Below are positions 10,991-20,183 of a DNA stretch of 64,000 nucleotides, in pieces. Source of the stretch: Actinostola sp. cb2023 (lineage: Eukaryota > Cnidaria > Anthozoa > Actiniaria > Actinostolidae); the NCBI GenBank assembly GCA_033675265.1, contig JAUJYZ010001117.1, positions 372,001 to 436,000 on the forward strand. Direction: 5' to 3'. The notes under the pieces were generated by a model that was given only the letters and a program-made list of their open reading frames with translations, was not told where the DNA came from and searched no databases. A program made the position numbers and the translations under genes. The number at the start of each line of letters is the position of its first letter. Position 1 is the first letter of the stretch.

Positions 10991-12405
10991 AAATAGCTGT
11001 ATACTTTTTGATGCGTGTTTACCGAGCGTCCACACTCGTCCTAATATTGAATTTTTAGTATATTTAGTATTTTTTTAGGGAGGGCTCGTTAGATTAGGGA
11101 TAAATTGAAAGTAGCTGATAACATTTATATTTTTATATTAACGACATTGTTTGTAGCCAGTTTAAGGTACCAGGGGACCTTCGTGACCACTGTTCACTGA
11201 AAGCCGCGTAGCGCGCTAACCACTCGTCCAACATGTATAAACGTTTACATTTTCTTAAAGCTGAATAAATGCACATTCTAAATATGCTTGAGATTATTTC
11301 CTATTTTGTAAATATTTTTTTGTTATTGCACATTTTAGAAAATTCGACCGGCCTTGTTCAAAGAGTAGCGTGCACGCGGGAATTCAATCGATTTCTAAGC
11401 GGAAAGTGCCATTGTAATGAGCACACTTTGTTCTGAAAAACCGTGTTTCCGATTTTTGATACGTTGCCTCGTTTAAAAGTTATTTGATGATTTATGTGTA
11501 AATCGCTTAAAAACACATTAATGAACTTTGACAGCAAATATCTCCTCAACAAAAGCGTTTATCGGAAATCGGAGACATGTTTTTTTAGAACAAAGATTTT
11601 TTTTGACTGAATCATAAATATGCTTAAAAAGAAAGAGCATTTTATAATAAACAAAATAATATCACATTCCTTTATAAAAAGGTTAAATTAACCATTGGAA
11701 AAATCGCATAATTTTCCGCACAATTTCCGTTTTTTTTCCGCACAATTTCCGGGTTTTTTCCGCACCATATCAGAGGGCCTGTGCATAGCACCGACAGCAA
11801 GTTACGAATATTATTACGGCTTCCTATTTACAAATACAAAAGCTCTTTCCAATGTGGGATGACTTGAGGTGTATCCTGCGCATGACAGTGACGTCAAAAG
11901 TACCTTTACAAGAAAGTTCTGTAATTTTCTTGTGTTATTTGCTTAGATTTCGTGTAATGCTGTTTTAAATCAAGGTAAATTGGGATGGAGGTTTAGAAGC
12001 CATTTACAGCATTCACGTGTATCGGAGATATAAATCCTCGCCTACGGCTCGGATCTATATCTACCGATACAACACGGCCGCTCATGCAGTAAATATCACT
12101 TATAGTTTTACATGTATATAGTATTATAGTTTATTGTAAGCTCCTAAGTGTTACGTGTTTAAATAAAGTATTGTATCGTATTGTATTGTAAGACCAAATC
12201 GAGCTCATTTCATACATTCCAACAAGAAGTTATTGACTGATTTTGCAATGATAGTGCTATTGTTTCTGTGACGTCGTCCTCGTCCATGTTATATCGGTGT
12301 CTTCACTCTGATATGTTGTCCTAAATTTCTGGGTGCATCCCTCAGTTTGATTCACAAAAAATAAGAAGTATCATGAAATTACTCTACCAAAGTAATGAAG
12401 GGCTT
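10991..12405. other. No recognised gene; repeats only
   Basis: The sequence holds TTTTCCGCACAATTTCCG direct repeats (11708-11765) and a hairpin at 12018-12074 (GTATCGGAGATATA and complement). GTGTTTAAATAAAGT followed by TATTG repeats at 12150-12192 looks like a non-LTR retrotransposon 3' end, as at 29842. Confidence 0.5.
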
Positions 12406-15400
12406 TTAATAGGTCTTGTTTACTCTTTCTTGCCATAATGATGAGGGTGGCTGTGTCCAATGTGATGGAAACATGGACTTGAAATCAAAATCCTTGAAGA
12501 ATTGCAATCTGTGACTGTAAAGAAATAGACTGTAGGACATGGCCCTATACAGTTGTTATAGGGAAGAATAGATGGAAGGGAGAAAGAGGAAAAAAGGGAA
12601 AAAAAAGGAAAAGGAGGAAGAGATATGGAATACATTAATTAGCATTTTTCAGTACATATTTTATATTGTAAAAGCATTGAGACTCCCGTTAGGTGCGTTT
12701 TTAAGAAATATATATTATTATTATTATTAAAGAAAAAAGTAAGAGAAAATATAAGGGGGAAGAATGGAATGAAACAGAAAAAGGAAAAGAAAGGAAATGG
12801 AAGGATTAGAGGCAAACAATTTATTAGGGAAGAGAAGGAAAAAGGTATGGAAAAGGATAGATGTGGGAGATAGTTGAAGGTGTTGGGTCGAAGAGAAACA
12901 AGAGATAAATGGAATGGGAAAGTGATAGAAAGTGAAAAGGGAAGGGGAAAGATGATGAGAAGTAACAGGAGGTGGAGAAATAGCCAAGGCAAAGAAGAGA
13001 GCAGAAGTAAGCCTTAATAAAAAAAAATAATAATAATAATAATAACAATAATAATAAATAATAATGATAATATACTTGTAAGCACATTATCAAATTCTTC
13101 TATTCTTTGATGTTAGGTCTTCTTTATTGATGTACATGTATGATTAGTTGCATGTATGCTATATTAATAAATCATGAGAAATCATGGCAATCATAACCAC
13201 AGCAGAGCTTGTAATTCCTGGTACAAAACTGTCTTCGTTTCCATATACTTTAAATTCAATTTTCTTGGACAAACTTACTGGTATCTTGAATATTACTGAT
13301 ATACACTTGTTTTCAAAAACGTTGTTCCTTTTACAAAATAAAAAATAGTAAAATAGAATTGATTAGAGAAACAATATGCCAGAGTTCAGCTTGAGTGTAT
13401 TTCTTTTAATTTGTTTCTCTAGTTAATTCCTTTTTTGCTATTTTACTATTTTGTAATTTTGTAAATGTTTATAAAAACAGGTGTATATAGGTGTACGTCA
13501 ATTAATGCACACAATAAGTCCATTATAGTATTCACATAGATCTGTACTGTATGGGAATTGCAATGTCTTGCCATATCATTCCCATAGTCAGTATTAATCG
13601 GCTGCTCGACATATTATATCTATTACTTACAAGTCTGGTGCTGGGAAGTCATTTGAAGCAGGGTAAAGTGCTTCATATTGTCTGTTCTCTCCAGATCCAT
13701 GAATAGCAAAAGCATTGATTTTGATTACAGATGGAGGGAAATACTCCATTGGGATCACTGCAGACCCTGTCCAGGTCTTATTCTTCTCATCTATAGTGGC
13801 TGAATAATCAATAGCAAGTTTGTCCTACAAAATTGAAATCCAGTTATCCTCCTCTGATATACACCTATTTCAAAAAACGTAATTGGCATCTGAAATCTGA
13901 ATCTGAAATTTGAGACCGAGAGGGATTGTAATGCACAAGTCAGAACTTTATTATTATTGTGGGTATAAGTTGTGATCTATCTTGTAATTACTGGAATATG
14001 CCACGATCTTTAGGCGAAGACCTGCATTGGCGAATAGTGTGGCTACGAGTGTTTTTAGGTCACAGATTCAGAATTCAGATTCAGATTTCAGATTTCAGAT
14101 GCCAACGTTTTTTGAAATAGGTGTATATAGCTCAGTAATATTTTAGTCTTCCTGTGGCAATGGTTCTAGAGAAGTACTGGTGACTAGGAATTAGTATATT
14201 TACTGTTTCCAATCCTCCTCTACTTAGATACCACCGGAGGACCAAGGAAGAGTAGTTGGAGTATATTAGATATAATAATAAACAGTACTTCTCTTCATTT
14301 TAGAAACCCATGCAGTTATAAATCTCAAACACACCTGCAGGGACATTAGAAAACTGCAGTTTGAGATATTGGGGGTTCAAAACACACTGTAGTCATGCAT
14401 GCAGATGGATGGCAATTATAATCCATTTGTGCATTCAGATCCAAGAGATTTACATTTCTATTTCAGATAGTGATGATTATATAATGCATACCTAATTTAT
14501 TTACTCTGTCATGAAACCCATAACCCATAACTTCAGTTGAACCCCTTTTTGAACAACTTAACTGTTTGTTTTTAAATCATTTTGGGACAGATATATTGCA
14601 GTGCTTACTTTGAATTTGTTTCTTTGGCGATCAAGCAACAAAACAAGATGCTGACCATGGCTGAAATAAATGACATTGAAAGCTGAGTAAGCTAGAGGTG
14701 CCCTATAGTTATGACATGATTATGTCACATACAGTCAATGTCATTAACGTTGTCCATAGCTAAAAAGAGATTAACACTACAATTAATGCCACGTCTCATG
14801 ATATATTCGTTTTGCGTGCGCGATGTGAGCAATATTATTGTTGTGCATGCGGAGCCGATATACTTCATACTTTGAATTGTATCAGCTCCACGTGCACAAT
14901 TATTGCTTGTTTTAATATACAATGTAGGATGCCACGTGACATTTATTGTAGTGTTAATCTCTTTTAGCTGGACAACGTTAATGACATTGACTGTATATGT
15001 ATCCAATCGTAAGGAGCAAGAACATATTATAACTCACGGGCAAAATTCCACCTCTAAGTATCTTTCACTTTCTCCAAGAAAGAAAACCTCCACAACTTAA
15101 AGAAATAACATATTTAATATTAATATAACAATTAAAAATGAATATACTTATATTGACAGTCAAGCTAAAAAAAACAGCTGAAAGGATTATATTACTTTCT
15201 TGTGGAGTAAAGAAATGGCTGGGAAGTGGAACAAAATGAAAATGAAATTAAACTACCTTCATATTCCCATAATTCATCACAAGGTTGTTTTGCAGGAGAT
15301 GCAGGACATCCAGGGTCGTTAAAGATAGGTGCTCTTACATCAACCTTAATTGATGCCCCATCTGGACCTGAACTAATGCACAACTCAACAGGATCATGAT

Positions 15401-15584
15401 CTAATGGTCTTCCATCCCAAAACGTTTTAATAGTAAGTCTCTTTACCTATAAATGTAACATAATGTAGCATTAATGCATCAATGCATGAAAGTCAAGACA
15501 GTATATATATATATACACATTTGTAAATAAACTTCCTCATTGTATATAGTTAATGTTAGATAAACGCACCTGATTTGCTGTCAT
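12406..15584 (-). CDS. C4orf33: UPF0462 family protein, C4orf33 homologue, six exons
   Basis: Coding exons, in order: 15570-15584, 15257-15446, 15038-15095, 14609-14660, 13631-13824, 12406-12514. All junctions are GT..AG and the phases agree, giving 618 nt and 205 residues; human C4orf33 is about 199. Diagnostic segments are FWDGRPLDHDPV, APIFNDPG, DELWEYEVVEVFFLG, RYLEVEFCPHGQHLVLL, YFPPSVIKINAFAIHG, RQYEALYP and a C-terminal FHRLQFFKDFDF. These follow the vertebrate protein in order. The biochemical function of the family is not known to me. The start codon is in a five-codon first exon (MTANQ) directly facing the plus-strand gene, sharing a 230-bp promoter. Introns 3, 4 and 5 carry a MITE, a MITE and a long polypurine tract. 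No frame defect was seen. Confidence 0.92.
12540..13005 (+). repeat. Purine-rich tract inside intron 5 of the C4orf33 homologue
   Basis: On the plus strand this stretch is dominated by GGAAA/GAAGG/AAAAAGG motifs with few pyrimidines. In the transcribed sense (minus) it is pyrimidine-rich and ends about 25 bp upstream of the exon 6 acceptor. The ORFs rich in Phe, Leu and Ser read from it are compositional artefacts. Confidence 0.75.
13858..14127. mobile_element. TACACCTATTTC MITE, subfamily 1, in C4orf33 intron 4
   Basis: The ends TATACACCTATTTCAAAAAA and AACGTTTTTTGAAATAGGTG are inverted with TA on both sides. Subterminal repeats of CTGAAATCTGAAT surround a core (CTATCTTGTAATTACTGG..GGCTACGAGTG) shared with 22351-22620 and 38550-38803. 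It begins 34 bp upstream of the exon 5 acceptor. Confidence 0.92.
14727..15000. mobile_element. MITE with ACATACAGTCAATGTC termini, C4orf33 intron 3
   Basis: ACATACAGTCAATGTCATTA and TAATGACATTGACTGTATATGT are inverted ends that extend through ACGTTGTCC and an AGAGATTAACACTACAAT segment. It fills most of intron 3 and stops 38 bp from exon 3. The antiparallel ORFs in it are products of the palindrome. Confidence 0.88.
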
Positions 15585-15814
15585 TCCCGAAAGAAAGAAA
15601 TAACGCTCATGAAATCCAAATTTCAAAACCGGAAGTATCGTAAAAGGAAAGCAGTCGAACGCGCATGGCATTGTGGGAATGCCTCCTCAGAACGAGGCCA
15701 TAAACAGGAAGTAAGCTCACTTTCGAGTTGCGTTTTGTTGTTGTTTTCAAAGGAGTCTACCAATTCTCATCAATTATTTTCTCCATAGATAGGTTGGTTG
15801 TACATATTCTCGCA
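15585..15814. promoter_or_regulatory. Shared divergent promoter, C4orf33 homologue / 7TM gene
   Basis: Only 230 bp separate the two start codons. CCGGAAGT at 15629-15636 and CAGGAAGT at 15705-15712 are ETS-type motifs, and GTGGGAA at about 15673 matches a CSL/RBPJ core. No TATA box is evident. The motifs are visible; function is inferred. Confidence 0.55.
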
Positions 15815-16087
15815 ATGTCAGGTAGGTATCATCCTAATTTGATGCTAGAAATCCGGTAAAATAACTGAACTATCAAATCACCCGCAAATCAGCAGTTTCG
15901 TGGAACATGTTGCGAAGTATAATAGAACAGTATACTTCTTATTGATAGAATACTTGCTGTATTGTATTTTGATTATCGACAATAGTTACTACCAAAAAGC
16001 AGTGAAAGTTCATTGATATATATGGACAATTTTTGAGTTCTTCGGAAAGTTTTGGAGAAGGGGCCAGGAATAATAATAATGGAACTC

Positions 16088-16118
<31 letters not shown>

Positions 16119-18302
16119 ATCATGGTGGACGGGTTCTCTTGGTTTATATACATGCATGAATCTCCAGGGATTGATTAGCATTACTGTCAGAAGGGTTTTA
16201 TTATTATTAATTAATACTTTATTAATTCTCCCCATGGGGTTTTTCAGAATGACTGAATTAAAGGGGTCTCAATGGGAGTAGTTAACGGCTAAAATGTTGA
16301 CCTTTTTAATACGGCTAATGGTTAACCCCCCTCGAGACCCCTTTAATACAGTGATTTATCCGTGAAAATGGCTTGCAACCCCATTAATATTGAGACTCTG
16401 TTTTCAAAACCACTAGTGGGTGGGTGGGTCAATGTGTGTGGAGAGGGGATAGTAGTGGGTGGGTGGGTCAATGTGTGTGGAGAGGGGGTAGTAGTGGGTC
16501 GGTGGGTCAATGTGTGTGGAGAGGGGGTAGTAGTGGGTGGGTGGGTCAATGTGTGTGGAGAAGGGGTAGTAGTGGGTGGGTGGGTCAATGTGTGTGGAGA
16601 GAGGGTAGTAGTGGGTCGGTGGGTCAATGTGTGTGGAGAGGGGGTAGTAGTGGGTGGGTGGGTCAATGTGTGTGGAGAAGGGGTAGTAGTGGGTGGGTGG
16701 GTCAATGTGTGTGGAGAGGGGGTAGTAGTGGGTGGGTGGGTCAATGTGTGTGGAGAGGGGGTAGTAGTGGGTGGGTGGGTCAATGTGTGTGTGGAGAAGG
16801 GGTAGTAGTGGGTGGGTGGGTCAATGTGTGTGGAGAGGGGGTAGTAGTGGGTGGGTGGGTCAATGTGTGTGGAGAGGGGATAGTAGTGGGTGGGTGGGTC
16901 AATGTGTGTGGAGAGGGGGTAGTAGTGGGTCGGTGGGTCAATGTGTGGAGAGGGGGTAGTAGTAGTGGGTGGGTGGGTCAATGTGTGTGGAGAAGGGGTA
17001 GTAGTGGGTGGGTGGGTCAATGTGTGTGGAGAGAGGGTAGTAGTGGGTGGGTGGGCCAATGTGTGTGGAGAGGGGGTAGTGGATTATTAACCCCATAATT
17101 ACCAGATATCAGGAGCCCATGGAATCCACTGATGTCACTGCCCATGACTCTATGTCTTACAGAATTCCTGAAATCAGAGACAATTCTGAAAGCACTTGCA
17201 TGCATATTGTATGGCATCCCAGCAACAGGTACAGCAACAAGACAGTCACACCGATGGTTGTGTAATGCCACACTCTCTCTGATTCTCTGATTCTTCTACT
17301 GGGTACATGGTTTTCCTTTGCATTTCATGTGTACTGCATCAAGACGTACTGGAGAGGTGACTATAAACCACAGATCCCTGTTGAAACGCTGTTACTTCTG
17401 GTTCCACTCAATCTCTCAGGAGCCATGTCATTCACCCTGATGGTCTGGTATTTTTACAGTCCAAGTATTGAGTTCAGTCATTCGAAAACAAGACTGGTGC
17501 CCTACTTTGAATATATGCCTGAAGGATACCAAAAAGATATTGGTCCAGCCAGCAATGATTGGAAATATGTCAACATATTTTTATTCTTTGGCATTATAGT
17601 TGTTGTACTTGTTTTGTACATTACATTTGACCTCAATGTATTTTTTGACTTTAGCGGCCTTCATGATTTTACCGCTAACATTCGCACCTGGAGAAAAGGC
17701 TGTACTACTTTTCTGTTGGGGTTATATACTGGGGATTCATTAGCGTGGTGGTTGCATGCTGCATTTTCTATATATGCTGTCGAGATATTGTACGACACAT
17801 AGAGCACACCGAAGACATAATACTTAAAAATGCTAAAGAATACCTGATGGCAAGGCACTATCATGATTGCTTACTTAATTACACAGACCACGTCATGAAC
17901 TCAATGAGGGCTTGGTTTGGTGTCCATAGTTTGTTTTTCATGTTTATTATCATATCCGTTGCTTTTGAATGGATCACTGCATTTTCTGGAAAAAAACATT
18001 ATGACCACCTAGCCATCATCATCCTCTCACAAACAGTTGGGTCATTCTTGATTGCCTTCAAGTTTGCATTCCCTATCCTTGCAGCCAGCCGAGTGACGGC
18101 AAAATTTGAGAAGATGTATCGTAACATTAACAGAAAGTGGCATCCAGATGAAATGTCTGAGGTTGACGTGTTTATGAATTATTGTCTTCGTTGTGAGGCA
18201 GGTTTTACACTGTTTGGAATAAAGCTGACAGCACAGTTGGCTCTGATTTCATTGTTGTCCTGCTTTGTTGGTTTCTTCAAGTTGTACAAAAAAGTCTCTT
18301 AG
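15815..18302 (+). CDS. Seven-transmembrane protein, probable gustatory-receptor-like (GRL), two frameshifts
   Basis: Exon 1 is ATGTCAG (15815-15821) with donor GTAGGT. Exon 2 begins at 17163 after CTTACAG and runs in frame (MSEFLKSETILKALAC..). The frame breaks at a tandem 8-bp duplication, CTCTGATT twice at 17277-17292; dropping one copy restores an unbroken first membrane helix. A second break sits at A4 (17694-17697); one more A joins the frame ending WRK to the one starting RLYYFSVGVIYW. Corrected length would be about 379 residues with seven hydrophobic segments, long loops after TM4 and TM6, and TM7 at the very C-terminus (FTLFGIKLTAQLALISLL). This layout matches GRL/insect chemoreceptor proteins; sequence identity is weak, so the family call is tentative. 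It could be a young pseudogene or contain sequence errors. Confidence 0.6.
16089..16118 (+). repeat. Poly-C tract (30 C)
   Basis: Uninterrupted C run within intron 1 of the 7TM gene. Confidence 0.95.
16257..16346. repeat. Nested hairpin palindrome
   Basis: TTAAAGGGGTCTC pairs with GAGACCCCTTTAA, and an inner GTTAACGGCTAAAATG pairs imperfectly with TACGGCTAATGGTTAAC. Located in intron 1 of the 7TM gene. Confidence 0.75.
16415..17083 (+). repeat. 39-bp G-rich minisatellite, about 17 units
   Basis: The unit is GGGTGGGTGGGTCAATGTGT-GTGGAGAGGGGGTAGTAGT. One unit has an extra GT, and one lost GT and gained AGT, which shifts the spurious reading frame. Every unit holds several GGG runs, so the plus strand could form G-quadruplexes. 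The array ends about 80 bp before the exon 2 acceptor of the 7TM gene. Long ORFs on both strands here are artefacts of a period divisible by 3. Confidence 0.97.
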
Positions 18303-18737
18303 GCTGACACTACATGCAAGACTGCACATGATGTACACTGTGTAGAACATATACTACTAAAAATAATCTATTACTGTACTATACATGTGTGCATACAAGT
18401 GCAAGTCAGAACACTTTTATAAACATTAATTTATTAGCCAAGAAAACAAAATACACCTACATACATGTATGTACACAAGAAAACGTTTGCCACTGTATTC
18501 TACGTTACATGTATTGTAACATTTTAACAGGTAACTACAATAACTGTACAGTGTAATAATACTATTATTATTATTTTAAATTATTATTATATCAAGTGTA
18601 ATTATTATTATTCATTAACTAATGATATTAATAACTAGACAGTGCCACCAGTCTACATTGTTATACTTAGTGCACGACACTTTAGAAATTTTAATTAAAA
18701 AGGAAAGTTGAAGACTGTTATAAATTATTATCTATAC
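18303..18737. other. AT-rich spacer, presumed 3' flank of the 7TM gene
   Basis: No exon seen. Holds ATT-rich patches and ATACATGTA-type short palindromes. A clear AATAAA is not evident close to the stop codon. Confidence 0.4.
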
Positions 18738-19274
18738 CAGGAGCCCATAAGTAGGAGCCTCCATCTGGGATGTATTCGTGAGACGACCTGTGACCGGATC
18801 AGGCTATTTTTAGAACACCAGTTTTGCCGCGAAATTTTAACACCAGGGATTTTTGATTTCGGCTTTGTTACGGAGTTTCTAGCTTTTGGCTTGGTAGTTT
18901 ACTATTTGATGCTTTTTTAGTTCCTTGAGAAACAGAACACGAACTTAAAGACTCTTATTAATTGGTCACTTTCCGATGAAGTACTAAACTCTGCAAAAGA
19001 GTCACTGTAACTATCACTGTCATTTTCGCTCTCTTCACTTTCAGTTTCTTCAATTTCTCCAACTTCTTCGTCCGCCACTTTGTTCATATATCACAAATAA
19101 ACACAAATCATCTACCTCATTGATGCTGATTGGCTCTGTTTAATTCCCATGGGGGATTCCTATTGCTTGATGATTAGTTCGCGGGAAAAGGTGTTCTAAA
19201 AATAGCCTGATCTGGTCACAGGTCGTCTCACAAACCCAGTACGGTAGATGGAGGCTCCTACTTATGGGCTCCTG
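18738..19274. mobile_element. TIR transposon derivative with CAGGAGCCCATAAGTAGGAG ends
   Basis: CAGGAGCCCATAAGTAGGAG and CTCCTACTTATGGGCTCCTG are exact inverted ends. The arms continue for about 100 bp (GACGACCTGTGACC..TTTTTAGAACACC). It shares termini and subterminal sequence (TTTTTAGAACA..CCCGCGAA) with 47821-49373. It retains a short acidic ORF, suggesting a deletion derivative of a coding element. Confidence 0.85.
18917..19087 (-). CDS. Acidic Ser/Asp-rich ORF inside TIR element
   Basis: A 56-residue frame starts MNKVADEEVGEIEETESEES and continues with NDSDSYSDSF. The related element at 47821-49373 contains a similar acidic start (MASDSDKE, then YESSSDSESSIESF in a shifted frame). Acidic Ser-rich N-termini are common in DNA transposases such as piggyBac. 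The rest of a transposase is absent, so this is probably the leftover first exon of the autonomous parent. Confidence 0.5.
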   Translation of the reverse strand: MNKVADEEVGEIEETESEESENDSDSYSDSFAEFSTSSESDQLIRVFKFVFCFSRN

Positions 19275-19865
19275 TCTATACCCATAAAAATCCTTCTGAG
19301 CATTGGCCCCAACCTCGTCCCCAGAGCCTGCGTTACTTTCGGCCAGCGGCAAAGAACGTAGGCTCTGGGAACGATCGAGATTGCGTTGGCCATAGAAAGG
19401 AAATTGATCCAAACAGAGAAAGAGAAAAAATCTGACTCCAATGATTCAAACCCATGACCTTCAGAACTGATTGCCAATATGCTCTAGCTACAAGGACAGA
19501 CTGGGAGCACACAGACTGTGGGTAATTAATTAGGATTGAAATTCACAAGAAATGACATTTCTCTACCTTGCCATTTAAGCTTACGTAGTATTAGTGTAAA
19601 ATTGTAGAACTTTCTGTTTATCGTATTTTAATTTTACACGACATAATATAAAATATGGTAACTAGTTGAAAAAAATACAGATTATGTTATTCCAGAAACA
19701 ATGCAAAAATAAATAAATACTAAAAACCATTGAACTATATAATTGTAGTTCCTTTTTTACATGTAATTGTATATTTTGTATGGAATAATATTAAACACTA
19801 ATGCTTTCAGCATGACTTGATAAATATGGATCTACATTTATGTATACCGGTATATACAGGGAATA

Positions 19866-20172
19866 TATACACCTATTTCAAAAAAGGTTGTCGAGGACAT
19901 CAGTCCATAGGCAATAGGTTATACGTCATTCCAAGACCGAACTGCATTATGGTATCAGCTTGAATAGCCAAAGATAGCACTTCCTGTATGAAAACATGTA
20001 TGATATCGTAACTATTTGATTTCAAACAGGACAAGACAAATTTTGAATCGAATTTTCTCTGGCATCCACGACGTTCAAGCTCTTACCATAATGCAATTCG
20101 GTCTTGGAACGACCTATAACCTATTGCCTATGCACTGATGTCTTTGACAACCTTTTTTGAAATAGGTGTATA
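19866..20172. mobile_element. TACACCTATTTC MITE, subfamily 2, next to CCDC169 stop codon
   Basis: Inverted ends TACACCTATTTCAAAAAAGG and CCTTTTTTGAAATAGGTGTA carry TA on both sides. The arms extend about 75 bp (TTGTCGAGGACATCAGT, CCTATGGCAATAGGTTAT-like, CCAAGACCGAACTGCATTATGG). Its right end is 11 bp from the CCDC169 stop codon, so transcript 3' ends probably run into it. Confidence 0.92.
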
Positions 20173-20183
20173 CTAGGAATGGA

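Noticed and set aside
12420..13093. Phe/Leu/Ser-rich minus-strand ORFs
   Set aside because: Compositional artefact of the purine-rich intron tract; only the 12406-12514 exon is supported.
14725..15100. Antiparallel ORFs of 65-93 residues
   Set aside because: They are read through the arms of a palindromic MITE.
15188..15240. Alternative exon HFFTPQES in the C4orf33 homologue
   Set aside because: Superficial likeness only. The exon at 15038-15095 matches the family far better (VVEVFFLG..YLEVEFCP) and has consistent phases.
16343..17098. ORFs of over 220 residues on both strands
   Set aside because: Products of a 39-bp minisatellite whose period is divisible by three; no splice or start context, and it lies within an intron.
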